Assembly: GCA_943737045.1 (NCBI GenBank)
Contig: CALSFV010000014.1
Span: 186,001-250,000, forward strand
Direction of reading: 5' to 3'
DNA: 64,000 nucleotides
DNA from: Parapristionchus giblindavisi
Taxonomy: Eukaryota > Nematoda > Chromadorea > Rhabditida > Diplogasteridae
Part shown: one piece after another, positions 28,401-43,400 of the stretch
Layout of the letters: the number at the start of each line of letters is the position of its first letter
Position numbering within the stretch: the first letter of the stretch is position 1
Notes under the pieces: generated by a model
What the model was told of the DNA's origin: nothing
The model's input: only the letters and a program-made list of their open reading frames with translations
The model's database searches: none
Program-made: the position numbers and the translations under genes

Positions 28401-31400
28401 TCGCTCTTTCATTTGGTATATGACACGATAGGTTTCATATTCATTTTCAAATTTCTCAAGTTATCTTGATCATATCAGAGTAAAAGCTACTTTTGTACTT
28501 CGATCATTATAGCAGCAGTAAAATATTACAGATCGACATGACCTGAAGTGTGTCTCATTCAGAATTTTTTCCTCTTTCACATACTATATCACTTGCTGAG
28601 TGTCATTGACAATTGGACTTGTAACGAACTGTTTTGTACCAAAAACAGAGAGTACCGAAAGATAAATTTACATATTGGCCGTACTGACCCCATTGAAATA
28701 GTTTATCTTATTCAGAATTTTTCGCTCTTTCATTTGGTATATGACACGATAGGTTTCATTTTCATTTTCACATTTCTCAAGTTATCTTGATCATATCAGA
28801 GTAAAAGCTACTTTTGTACTTCGATCATTATAGCAGCAGTAAAATATTACAGATTGACATGACCTGAAGTGTGTCTCATTCAGAATTTTGTCCTCTTTCA
28901 CATAGTATATCACTCGCTGAGTATCATTGCCAATTTGACTTGTAACGAACTGTTTTGTACCAAAAACAGAGAGTACTGAAAGATAAATTTACATATTGGC
29001 CGTACTTACCACTTTGAAATAGTTTATCTTATTCAGAATTTTTCGCTCTTTCATTTGGTATATGGCACGATAGGTTTCATTTTCATTTTCAAATTTCTCA
29101 AGTTATCTTGATCATATCAGAGTAAAAGCTACTTTTGTACTTCGATCATTATAGCAGCAGTAAAATATTACAGATTGACATGACCTGAAGTGTGTCTCAT
29201 TCAGAATTTTTTCCTCTTTCACATACTATATCACTTGCTGAGTGTCATTGACAATTTGAATTGTAACGAACTGTTTTGTACCAGAAACAGAGAGTACTGA
29301 AAGATAAATTTACATATTGGCCGTACTGACCACATTGAAATAGTTTATCTTATTCAGAATTTTTCGCTCTTTCATTTGGTATATGACACGATAGGTTTCA
29401 TTTTCATTTTCAAATTTCTCAAGTTATCTTGATCATATCAGAGTAAAAGCTACTTTTGTACTTCGATCATTATAGCAGCAGTAAAATATTACAGATCGAC
29501 ATGACCTGAAGTGTGTCTCATTCAGAATTTTTTCCTCTTTCACATAGTATATCACTCGCTGAGTATCATTGCCAATTTGACTTGTAACGAACTGTTTTGT
29601 ACCAAAAACAGAGAGTACTGAAAGATAAATTTACATATTGGCCGTACTTACCACTTTGAAATAGTTCATCTTATTCAGAATTTTTCGCTCTTTCATTTGG
29701 TATATGACACGATAGGTTTCATTTTCATTTTCAAATTTCTCAAGTTATCTTGATCATATCAGAGTAAAAGCTACTTTTGTACTTCGATCATTATAGCAGC
29801 AGTAAAATATTACAGATCGACATGACCTGAAGTGTGTCTCATTCAGAATTTTTTCGTCTTTCACATGCTATATCACTTGCTGAGTGTCATTGACAATTTG
29901 ACTTGTAACGAACTGTTTTGTACCAAAAACAGAGAGTACCGAAAGATAAATTTACATATTGGCCGTACTGACCACATTGAAATAGTTTATCTTATTCAGA
30001 ATTTTTCGCTCTTTCATTTGGTATATGACACGATAGGTTTCATTTTCATTTTAAAATTTCTCAAGTTATCTTGATCATATCAGAGTAAAAGCTACTTTTG
30101 TACTTCGATCATTATAGCAGCAGTAAAATATTACAGATCGACATGACCTGAAGTGTGTCTCATTCAGAATTTTTTCCTCTTTCACATAGTATATCACTCG
30201 CTGAGTACCATTGACAATTTGACTTGTAACGAACTGTTTTGTACCAGAAACAGAGAGTACTGAAAGATAAATTTACATATTGGCCGTACTTACCACTTTG
30301 AAATAGTGCATCTTATTCAGAATTTTTCGCTCTTTCATTTGGTATATGACACGATAGGTTTCATATTCATTTTCAAATTTCTCAAGTTATCTTGATCATA
30401 TCAGAGTAAAAGCTACTTTTGTACTTCGATCATTATAACAGCAGTAAAATATTACAGATCGACATGACCTGAAGTGTGTCTCATTCAGAATTTTTTCCTC
30501 TTTCACATAGTATATCACTCGCTGAGTACCATTGACAATTTGACTTGTAACGAACTGTTTTGTACCAAAAACAGAGAGTACTGAAAGATAAATTTACATA
30601 TTGGCCGTACTTACCACTTTGAAATAGTTTATCTTATTCAGAATTTTTCGCTCTTTCATTTGGTATATGACACGATAGGTATCATTTTCATTTTCAAATT
30701 TCTCAAGTTATCTTGATCATATCAGAGTAAAAGCTACTTTTGTACTTCGATCATTATAGCAGCAGTAAAATATTACAGATCGACATGACCTGAAGTGTGT
30801 CTCATTCAGAATTTTTTCCTCTTTCACATAGTATATCACTCGCTGAGTATCATTGACAATTTGACTTGTAACGAACTGTTTTGTACCAGAAACAGAGAGT
30901 ACTGAAAGATAAATTTACATATTGGCCGTACTTACCACTTTGAAATAGTTTATCTTATTCAGAATTTTTCGCTCTTTCATTTGGTATATGACACGATAGG
31001 TTTCATATTCATTTTCAAATTTCTCAAGTTATCTTGATCATATCAGAGTAAAAGCTACTTTTGTACTTCGATCATTATAGCAGCAGTAAAATATTACAGA
31101 TCGACATGGCCTGAAGTGTGTCTCATTCAGAATTTTTTCCTCTTTCACATACTATATCACTTGCTGAGTGTCATTGACAATTGGACTTGTAACGAACTGT
31201 TTTGTACCAAAAACAGAGAGTACCGAAAGATAAATTTACATATTGGCCGTACTGACCCCATTGAAATAGTTTATCTTATTCAGAATTTTTCGCTCTTTCA
31301 TTTGGTATATGACACGATAGGTTTCATTTTCATTTTCACATTTCTCAAGTTATCTTGATCATATCAGAGTAAAAGCTACTTTTGTACTTCGATCATTATA

Positions 31401-34400
31401 GCAGCAGTAAAATATTACAGATTGACATGACCTGAAGTGTGTCTCATTCAGAATTTTGTCCTCTTTCACATAGTATATCACTCGCTGAGTATCATTGCCA
31501 ATTTGACTTGTAACGAACTGTTTTGTACCAAAAACAGAGAGTACTGAAAGATAAATTTACATATTGGCCGTACTTACCACTTTGAAATAGTTTATCTTAT
31601 TCAGAATTTTTCGCTCTTTCATTTGGTATATGGCACGATAGGTTTCATTTTCATTTTCAAATTTCTCAAGTTATCTTGATCATATCAGAGTAAAAGCTAC
31701 TTTTGTACTTCGATCATTATAGCAGCAGTAAAATATTACAGATTGACATGACCTGAAGTGTGTCTCATTCAGAATTTTTTCCTCTTTCACATAGTATATC
31801 ACTCGCTGAGTACCATTGACAATTTGACTTGTAACGAACTGTTTTGTACCAAAAACAGAGAGTACTGAAAGATAAATTTACATATTGGCCGTACTTACCA
31901 CTTTGAAATAGTTCATCTTATTCAGAATTTTTCGCTCTTTCATTTGGTATATGACACGATAATTTTCATTTTCATTTTCACATTTCTCAAGTTATCTTGA
32001 TCATATCAGAGTAAAAGCTACTTTTGTACTTCGATCATTATAGCAGCAGTAAAATATTACAGATCGACCTGACCTGAAGTGTGTCTCATTCAGAATTTTT
32101 TCCTCTTTCACATACTATATCACTTGCTGAGTGTCATTGACAATTTGAATTGTAACGAACTGTTTTGTACCAGAAATAGAGAGTACTGAAAGATAAATTT
32201 ACATATTGGCCGTACTGACCACTTTGAAATAGTTTATCTTATTCAGAATTTTTCGCTCTTTCATTTGGTATATGACACGATAGGTTTCATTTTCATTTTC
32301 AAATTTCTCAAGTTATCTTGATCATATCAGAGTAAAAGATACTTTTGTACTTCGATCATTATAGCAGCAGTAAAATATTACAGATCGACATGACCTGAAG
32401 TGTGCGTCATTCAGAATTTTTTCCTCTTTCACATAGTATATCACTCGATAAGTATCATTGCCAATTTGACTTGTAACGAACTGTTTTGTACCGAAAACAG
32501 AGAGTACTGAAAGATAAATTTACATATTGGCCGTACTTACCACTTTGAAATAGTTCATCTTATTCAGAATTTTTCGCTCTTTCATTTGGTATATGACACG
32601 ATAGGTTTCATTTTCATTTTCAAATTTCTCAAGTTATCTTGATCATATCAGAGTAAAAGCTACTTTTGTACTTCGATCATTATAGCAGCAGTAAAATATT
32701 ACAGATCGACATGACCTGAAGTGTGTCTCATTCAGAATTTTTTCCTCTTTCACATAGTATATCACTCGCTGAGTATCATTGTCAATTTGACTTGTAACGA
32801 ACTGTTTTGTACCAAAAAAAGAGAGTACTGAAAGATAAATTTACATATTGGCCGTACTTACCACTTTGAAATAGTTCATCTTATTCAGAATTTTTCGCTC
32901 TTTCATTTGGTATATGACACGATAGGTTTCATTTTCATTTTCAAATTTCTCAAGTTATCTTGATCATATCAGAGTAAAAGCTACTTTTGTACTTCGATCA
33001 TTATAGCAGCAGTAAAATATTACAGATCGACATGACCTGAAGTGTGTCTCATTCAGAATTTTTTCCTCTTTCACATAGTATATCACTTGCTGAGTGTCAT
33101 TGACAATTTGACTTGTAACGAACTGTTTTGTAACAAAAACAGAGAGTACCGAAAGATAAATTTACATATTGGCCGTACTGACCACATTGAAATAGTTTAT
33201 CTTATTCACAATTTTTCGCTCTTTCATTTGGTATATGACACGATAGGTTTCATTTTCATTTTCAAATTTCTCAAGTTATCTTGATCATATCAGAGTAAAA
33301 GCTACTTTTGTACTTCGATCATTATAGCAGCAGTAAAATATTACAGATCGACATGACCTGAAGTGTGTCTCATTCAGAATTTTTTCCTCTTTCACATAGT
33401 ATATCACTCGCTGAGTATCATTGCCAAGTTGACTTGTAACGAACTGTTTTGTACCAAAAACAGAGAGTACTGAAAGATAAATTTACATATTGGCCGTACT
33501 TACCACTTTGAAATAGTTCATCTTATTCAGAATTTTTCGCTCTTTCATTTGGTATATGACACGATAGGTTTCATTTTCATTTTCACATTTCTCAAGTTAT
33601 CTTGATCATATCAGAGTAAAAGCTACTTTTGTACTTCGATCATTATAGCAGCAGTAAAATATTACAGATCGACATGACCTGAAGTGTGTCTCATTCAGAA
33701 TTTTTTCCTCTTTCACATACTATATCACTTGCTGAGTGTCATTGACAATTTGAATTGTAACGAACTGTTTTGTACCAGAAACAGAGAGTACTGAAAGATA
33801 AATTTACATATTGGCCGTACTGACCACTTTGAAATAGTTTATCTTATTCAGAATTTTTCGCTCTTTCATTTGGTATATGACACGATAGGTTTCATTTTCA
33901 TTTTCAAATTTCTCAAGTTATCTTGATCATATCAGAGTAAAAGCTACTTTTGTACTTCGATCATTATAGCAGCAGTAAAATATTACAGATTGACATGACC
34001 TGAAGTGTGTCTCATTCAGAATTTTTTCCTCTTTCACATAGTATATCACTCGCTGAGTATCATTGACAATTTGACTTGTAACGAACTGTTTTGTACCAGA
34101 AACAGAGAGTACTGAAAGATAAATTTACATATTGGCCGTACTGACCACTTTGAAATAGTTTATCTTATTCAGAATTTTTCGCTCTTTCATTTGGTATATG
34201 ACACGATAGGTTTCATTTTCATTTTCACATTTCTCAAGTTATCTTGATCATATCAGAGTGAAAGCTACTTTTGTACTTCGATCATTATAGCAGCAGTAAA
34301 ATATTACAGATCGACATGACCTGAAGTGTGTCTCATTCAGAATTTTTTCCTCTTTCACATAGTATATCACTTGCTGAGTGTCATTGACAATTTGAATTGT

Positions 34401-37400
34401 AACGAACTGTTTTGTACCAGAAACAGAGAGTACTGAAAGATAAATTTACATATTGGCCGTACTGACCACTTTGAAATAGTTTATCTTATTCAGAATTTTT
34501 CGCTCTTTCATTTGGTATATGACACGATAGGTTTCATTTTCATTTTCAAATTTCTCAAGTTATCTTGATCATATCAGAGTAAAAGCTACTTTTGTACTTC
34601 GATCATTATAGCAGCAGTAAAATATTACAGATTGACATGACCTGAAGTGTGTCTCATTCAGAATTTTTTCCTCTTTCACATAGTATATCACTCGCTGAGT
34701 ATCATTGACAATTTGACTTGTAACGAACTGTTTTGTACCAGAAACAGAGAGTACTGAAAGATAAATTTACATATTGGCCGTACTGACCACTTTGAAATAG
34801 TTTATCTTATTCAGAATTTTTCGCTCTTTCATTTGGTATATGACACGATAGGTTTCATTTTCATTTTCACATTTCTCAAGTTATCTTGATCATATCAGAG
34901 TGAAAGCTACTTTTGTACTTCGATCATTATAGCAGCAGTAAAATATTACAGATCGACATGACCTGAAGTGTGTCTCATTCAGAATTTTTTCCTCTTTCAC
35001 ATAGTATATCACTTGCTGAGTGTCATTGACAATTTGAATTGTAACGAACTGTTTTGTACCAGAAACAGAGAGTACTGAAAGATAAATTTACATATTGGCC
35101 GTACTGACCACTTTGAAATAGTTTATCTTATTCAGAATTTTTCGCTCTTTCATTTGGTATATGACACGATAGGTTTCATTTTCATTTTCAAATTTCTCAA
35201 GTTATCTTGATCATATCAGAGTAAAAGCTACTTTTGTACTTCGATCATTATAGCAGCAGTAAAATATTACAGATTGACATGACCTGAAGTGTGTCTCATT
35301 CAGAATTTTTTCCTCTTTCACATAGTATATCACTCGCTGAGTATCATTGACAATTTGACTTGTAACGAACTGTTTAGTACCAGAAACAGAGAGTACTGAA
35401 AGATAAATTTACATATTGGCCGTACTGACCACTTTGAAATAGTTTATCTTATTCAGAATTTTTCGCTCTTTCATTTGGTATATGACACGATAGGTTTCAT
35501 TTTCATTTTCACATTTCTCAAGTTATCTTGATCATATCAGAGTGAAAGCTACTTTTGTACTTCGATCATTATAGCAGCAGTAAAATATTACAGATTGACA
35601 TGACCTGAAGTGTGTCTCATTCAGAATTTTTTCCTCTTTCACATAGTATATCACTCGCTGAGTATCATTGACAATTTGACTTGTAACGAACTGTTTTGTA
35701 CCAGAAACAGAGAGTACTGAAAGATAAATTTACATATTGGCCGTACTGACCACTTTGAAATAGTTTATCTTATTCAGAATTTTTCGCTCTTTCATTTGGT
35801 ATATGACACGATAGGTTTCATTTTCATTTTCACATTTCTCAAGTTATCTTGATCATATCAGAGTGAAAGCTACTTTTGTACTTCGATCATTATAGCAGCA
35901 GTAAAATATTACAGATCGACATGACCTGAAGTGTGTCTCATTCAGAATTTTTTCCTCTTTCACATAGTATATCACTTGCTGAGTGTCATTGACAATTTGA
36001 ATTGTAACGAACTGTTTTGTACCAGAAACAGAGAGTACTGAAAGATAAATTTACATATTGGCCGTACTGACCACTTTGAAATAGTTTATCTTATTCAGAA
36101 TTTTTCGCTCTTTCATTTGGTATATGACACGATAGGTTTCATTTTCATTTTCAAATTTCTCAAGTTATCTTGATCATATCAGAGTAAAAGCTACTTTTGT
36201 ACTTCGATCATTATAGCAGCAGTAAAATATTACAGATTGACATGACCTGAAGTGTGTCTCATTCAGAATTTTTTCCTCTTTCACATAGTATATCACTCGC
36301 TGAGTATCATTGACAATTTGACTTGTAACGAACTGTTTAGTACCAGAAACAGAGAGTACTGAAAGATAAATTTACATATTGGCCGTACTGACCACTTTGA
36401 AATAGTTTATCTTATTCAGAATTTTTCGCTCTTTCATTTGGTATATGACACGATAGGTTTCATTTTCATTTTCACATTTCTCAAGTTATCTTGATCATAT
36501 CAGAGTGAAAGCTACTTTTGTACTTCGATCATTATAGCAGCAGTAAAATATTACAGATCGACATGACCTGAAGTGTGTCTCATTCAGAATTTTTTCCTCT
36601 TTCACATAGTATATCACTTGCTGAGTGTCATTGACAATTTGACTTGTAACGAACTGTTTTGTAAAAAAAACAGAGAGTACCGAAAGATAAATTTACATAT
36701 TGGCCGTACTGACCACATTGAAATAGTTTATCTTATTCAGAATTTTTCGCTCTTTCATTTGGTATATGACACGATAGGTTTTATTTTCATTTTCACATTT
36801 CTCAAGTTATCTTGATCATATCAGAGTAAAAGCTACTTTTGTACTTCGATCATTATAGCAGCAGTAAAATATTACAGATTGACATGACCTGAAGTGTGTC
36901 TCATTCAGAATTTTTCCTCTTTCTCATAGTATATCACTTGCTGAGTGTCATTGACAATTTGACTTGTAACGAACTGTTTTGTAACAAAAACAGAGAGTAC
37001 CGAAAGATAAATTTACATATTGGCCGTACTGACCACATTGAAATAGTTTATCTTATTCAGAATTTTTCGCTCTTTCATTTGGTATATGACACGATAGGTT
37101 TCATTTTTATTTTCAAATTTCTCAAGTTATCTTGATCATATCAGAGTAAAAGCTACTTTTGTACTTCGATCATTATAGCAGCAGTAAAATATTACAGATC
37201 GACATGACCTGAAGTGTGTCTCATTCAGAATTTTTTCCTCTTTCACATACTAAATCACTTGCTGAGTGTCATTGACAATTTGAATTGTAACGAACTGTTT
37301 TGTACCAGAAACATAGAGTACTGAAAGATAAATTTACATAATGGCCGTACTGACCACTTTGAAATAGTTTATCTTATTCACAATTTTTCGCTCTTTCATT

Positions 37401-40400
37401 TGGTATATGACACGATAGGTTTCATTTTCATTTTCAAATTTCTCAAGTTATCTTGATCATATCAGAGTAAAAGCTACTTTTGTGCTTCGATCATTATAGC
37501 AGCAGTAAAATATTACAGATCGACATGACCTGAAGTGTGTCTCATTCAAAATTTTTTCCTCTTTCACATAGTATATCACTCGCTGAGTATCATTGCCAAG
37601 TTGACTTGTAACGAACTGTTTTGTACCAAAAACAGAGAGTACTGAAAGATAAATTTACATATTGGCCGTACTTACCACTTTGAAATAGTTCATCTTATTC
37701 AGAATTTTTCGCTCTTTCATTTGGTATATGACACGATAGGTTTCATTTTCATTTTCAAATTTCTCAAGTTATCTTGATCATATCAGAGTAAAAGCTACTT
37801 TTGTACTTCGATCATTATAGCAGCAGTAAAATATTACAGATTGACATGACCTGAAGTGTGTCTCATTCAGAATTTTTTTCCTCTTTCACATAGTATATCA
37901 CTCGCTGAGTATCATTGACAATTTGACTTGTAACGAACTGTTTTGTTCCAGAAACAGAGAGTACTGAAAGATAAATTTACATATTGGCCGTACTGACCAC
38001 TTGAAATAGTTTATCTTATTCAGAATTTTTCGCTCTTTCATTTGGTATATGACACGATAGGTTTCATTTTCATTTTCACATTTCTCAAGTTATCTTGATC
38101 ATATCAGAGTGAAAGCTACTTTTGTACTTCGATCATTATAGCAGCAGTAAAATATTACAGATCGACATGACCTGAAGTGTGTCTCATTCAGAATTTTTTC
38201 CTCTTTCACATAGTATATCACTTGCTGAGTGTCATTGACAATTTGACTTGTAACGAACTGTTTTGTAAAAAAAACAGAGAGTACCGAAAGATAAATTTAC
38301 ATATTGGCCGTACTGACCACATTGAAATAGTTTATCTTATTCAGAATTTTTCGCTCTTTCATTTGGTATATGACACGATAGGTTTCATTTTCATTTTCAA
38401 ATTTCTCAAGTTATCTTGATCATATCAGAGTAAAAGCTACTTTTGTACTTCGATCATTATAGCAGCAGTAAAATATTACAGATTGACATGACCTGAAGTG
38501 TGTCTCATTCAGAATTTTTTCCTCTTTCACATAGTATATCACTCGCTGAGTATCATTGACAATTTGACTTGTAACGAACTGTTTTGTACCAGAAACAGAG
38601 AGTACTGAAAGATAAATTTACATATTGGCCGTACTGACCACTTTGAAATAGTTTATCTTATTCAGAATTTTTCGCTCTTTCATTTGGTATATGACACGAT
38701 AGGTTTCATTTTCATTTTCACATTTCTCAAGTTATCTTGATCATATCAGAGTAAAAGCTACTTTTGTACTTCGATCATTATAGCAGCAGTAAAATATTAC
38801 AGATTGACATGACCTGAAGTGTGTCTCATTCAGAATTTTTTCCTCTTTCACATAGTATATCACTCGCTGAGTATCATTGACAATTTGACTTGTAACGAAC
38901 TGTTTTGTACCAGAAACAGAGAGTACTGAAAGATAAATTTACATATTGGCCGTACTGACCACTTTGAAATAGTTTATCTTATTCAGAATTTTTCGCTCTT
39001 TCATTTGGTATATGACACGATAGGTTTCATTTTCATTTTCACATTTCTCAAGTTATCTTGATCATATCAGAGTGAAAGCTACTTTTGTACTTCGATCATT
39101 ATAGCAGCAGTAAAATATTACAGATCGACATGACCTGAAGTGTGTCTCATTCAGAATTTTTTCCTCTTTCACATAGTATATCACTTGCTGAGTGTCATTG
39201 ACAATTTGACTTGTAACGAACTGTTTTGTAAAAAAAACAGAGAGTACCGAAAGATAAATTTACATATTGGCCGTACTGACCACATTGAAATAGTTTATCT
39301 TATTCAGAATTTTTCGCTCTTTCATTTGGTATATGACACGATAGGTTTTATTTTCATTTTCACATTTCTCAAGTTATCTTGATCATATCAGAGTAAAAGC
39401 TACTTTTGTACTTCGATCATTATAGCAGCAGTAAAATATTACAGATCGACATGACCTGAAGTGTGTCTCATTCAAAATTTTTTCCTCTTTCACATAGTAT
39501 ATCACTCGCTGAGTATCATTGCCAAGTTGACTTGTAACGAACTGTTTTGTACCAAAAACAGAGAGTACTGAAAGATAAATTTACATATTGGCCGTACTTA
39601 CCACTTTGAAATAGTTCATCTTATTCAGAATTTTTCGCTCTTTCATTTGGTATATGACACGATAGGTTTCATTTTCATTTTCAAATTTCTCAAGTTATCT
39701 TGATCATATCAGAGTAAAAGCTACTTTTGTACTTCGATCATTATAGCAGCAGTAAAATATTACAGATTGACATGACCTGAAGTGTGTCTCATTCAGAATT
39801 TTTTTCCTCTTTCACATAGTATATCACTCGCTGAGTATCATTGACAATTTGACTTGTAACGAACTGTTTTGTTCCAGAAACAGAGAGTACTGAAAGATAA
39901 ATTTACATATTGGCCGTACTGACCACTTGAAATAGTTTATCTTATTCAGAATTTTTCGCTCTTTCATTTGGTATATGACACGATAGGTTTCATTTTCATT
40001 TTCACATTTCTCAAGTTATCTTGATCATATCAGAGTAAAAGCTACTTTTGTACTTCGATCATTATAGCAGCAGTAAAATATTACAGATTGACATGACCTG
40101 AAGTGTGTCTCATTCAGAATTTTTTCCTCTTTCACATAGTATATCACTCGCTGAGTATCATTGACAATTTGACTTGTAACGAACTGTTTTGTACCAGAAA
40201 CAGAGAGTACTGAAAGATAAATTTACATATTGGCCGTACTGACCACTTTGAAATAGTTTATCTTATTCAGAATTTTTCGCTCTTTCATTTGGTATATGAC
40301 ACGATAGGTTTCATTTTCATTTTCACATTTCTCAAGTTATCTTGATCATATCAGAGTGAAAGCTACTTTTGTACTTCGATCATTATAGCAGCAGTAAAAT

Positions 40401-43400
40401 ATTACAGATCGACATGACCTGAAGTGTGTCTCATTCAGAATTTTTTCCTCTTTCACATAGTATATCACTTGCTGAGTGTCATTGACAATTTGACTTGTAA
40501 CGAACTGTTTTGTAAAAAAAACAGAGAGTACCGAAAGATAAATTTACATATTGGCCGTACTGACCACATTGAAATAGTTTATCTTATTCAGAATTTTTCG
40601 CTCTTTCATTTGGTATATGACACGATAGGTTTTATTTTCATTTTCACATTTCTCAAGTTATCTTGATCATATCAGAGTAAAAGCTACTTTTGTACTTCGA
40701 TCATTATAGCAGCAGTAAAATATTACAGATCGACATGACCTGAAGTGTGTCTCATTCAAAATTTTTTCCTCTTTCACATAGTATATCACTCGCTGAGTAT
40801 CATTGCCAAGTTGACTTGTAACGAACTGTTTTGTACCAAAAACAGAGAGTACTGAAAGATAAATTTACATATTGGCCGTACTTACCACTTTGAAATAGTT
40901 CATCTTATTCAGAATTTTTCGCTCTTTCATTTGGTATATGACACGATAGGTTTCATTTTCATTTTCAAATTTCTCAAGTTATCTTGATCATATCAGAGTA
41001 AAAGCTACTTTTGTACTTCGATCATTATAGCAGCAGTAAAATATTACAGATTGACATGACCTGAAGTGTGTCTCATTCAGAATTTTTTTCCTCTTTCACA
41101 TAGTATATCACTCGCTGAGTATCATTGACAATTTGACTTGTAACGAACTGTTTTGTTCCAGAAACAGAGAGTACTGAAAGATAAATTTACATATTGGCCG
41201 TACTGACCACTTGAAATAGTTTATCTTATTCAGAATTTTTCGCTCTTTCATTTGGTATATGACACGATAGGTTTCATTTTCATTTTCACATTTCTCAAGT
41301 TATCTTGATCATATCAGAGTGAAAGCTACTTTTGTACTTCGATCATTATAGCAGCAGTAAAATATTACAGATCGACATGACCTGAAGTGTGTCTCATTCA
41401 GAATTTTTTCCTCTTTCACATAGTATATCACTTGCTGAGTGTCATTGACAATTTGACTTGTAACGAACTGTTTTGTAAAAAAAACAGAGAGTACCGAAAG
41501 ATAAATTTACATATTGGCCGTACTGACCACATTGAAATAGTTTATCTTATTCAGAATTTTTCGCTCTTTCATTTGGTATATGACACGATAGGTTTCATTT
41601 TCATTTTCACATTTCTCAAGTTATCTTGATCATATCAGAGTGAAAGCTACTTTTGTACTTCGATCATTATAGCAGCAGTAAAATATTACAGATCGACATG
41701 ACCTGAAGTGTGTCTCATTCAGAATTTTTTCCTCTTTCACATAGTATATCACTTGCTGAGTGTCATTGACAATTTGACTTGTAACGAACTGTTTTGTAAA
41801 AAAAACAGAGAGTACCGAAAGATAAATTTACATATTGGCCGTACTTACCACTTTGAAATAGTTCATCTTATTCAGAATTTTTCGCTCTTTCATTTGGTAT
41901 ATGACACGATAGGTTTCATTTTCATTTTCAAATTTCTCAAGTTATCTTGATCATATCAGAGTAAAAGCTACTTTTGTACTTCGATCATTATAGCAGCAGT
42001 AAAATATTACAGATTGACATGACCTGAAGTGTGTCTCATTCAGAATTTTTTTCCTCTTTCACATAGTATATCACTCGCTGAGTATCATTGACAATTTGAC
42101 TTGTAACGAACTGTTTTGTTCCAGAAACAGAGAGTACTGAAAGATAAATTTACATATTGGCCGTACTGACCACTTGAAATAGTTTATCTTATTCAGAATT
42201 TTTCGCTCTTTCATTTGGTATATGACACGATAGGTTTCATTTTCATTTTCACATTTCTCAAGTTATCTTGATCATATCAGAGTGAAAGCTACTTTTGTAC
42301 TTCGATCATTATAGCAGCAGTAAAATATTACAGATCGACATGACCTGAAGTGTGTCTCATTCAGAATTTTTTCCTCTTTCACATAGTATATCACTTGCTG
42401 AGTGTCATTGACAATTTGACTTGTAACGAACTGTTTTGTAAAAAAAACAGAGAGTACCGAAAGATAAATTTACATATTGGCCGTACTGACCACATTGAAA
42501 TAGTTTATCTTATTCAGAATTTTTCGCTCTTTCATTTGGTATATGACACGATAGGTTTCATTTTCATTTTCAAATTTCTCAAGTTATCTTGATCATATCA
42601 GAGTAAAAGCTACTTTTGTACTTCGATCATTATAGCAGCAGTAAAATATTACAGATTGACATGACCTGAAGTGTGTCTCATTCAGAATTTTTTCCTCTTT
42701 CACATAGTATATCACTCGCTGAGTATCATTGACAATTTGACTTGTAACGAACTGTTTTGTACCAGAAACAGAGAGTACTGAAAGATAAATTTACATATTG
42801 GCCGTACTGACCACTTTGAAATAGTTTATCTTATTCAGAATTTTTCGCTCTTTCATTTGGTATATGACACGATAGGTTTCATTTTCATTTTCACATTTCT
42901 CAAGTTATCTTGATCATATCAGAGTGAAAGCTACTTTTGTACTTCGATCATTATAGCAGCAGTAAAATATTACAGATCGACATGACCTGAAGTGTGTCTC
43001 ATTCAGAATTTTTTCCTCTTTCACATAGTATATCACTTGCTGAGTGTCATTGACAATTTGACTTGTAACGAACTGTTTTGTAAAAAAAACAGAGAGTACC
43101 GAAAGATAAATTTACATATTGGCCGTACTGACCACATTGAAATAGTTTATCTTATTCAGAATTTTTCGCTCTTTCATTTGGTATATGACACGATAGGTTT
43201 TATTTTCATTTTCACATTTCTCAAGTTATCTTGATCATATCAGAGTAAAAGCTACTTTTGTACTTCGATCATTATAGCAGCAGTAAAATATTACAGATCG
43301 ACATGACCTGAAGTGTGTCTCATTCAAAATTTTTTCCTCTTTCACATAGTATATCACTCGCTGAGTATCATTGCCAAGTTGACTTGTAACGAACTGTTTT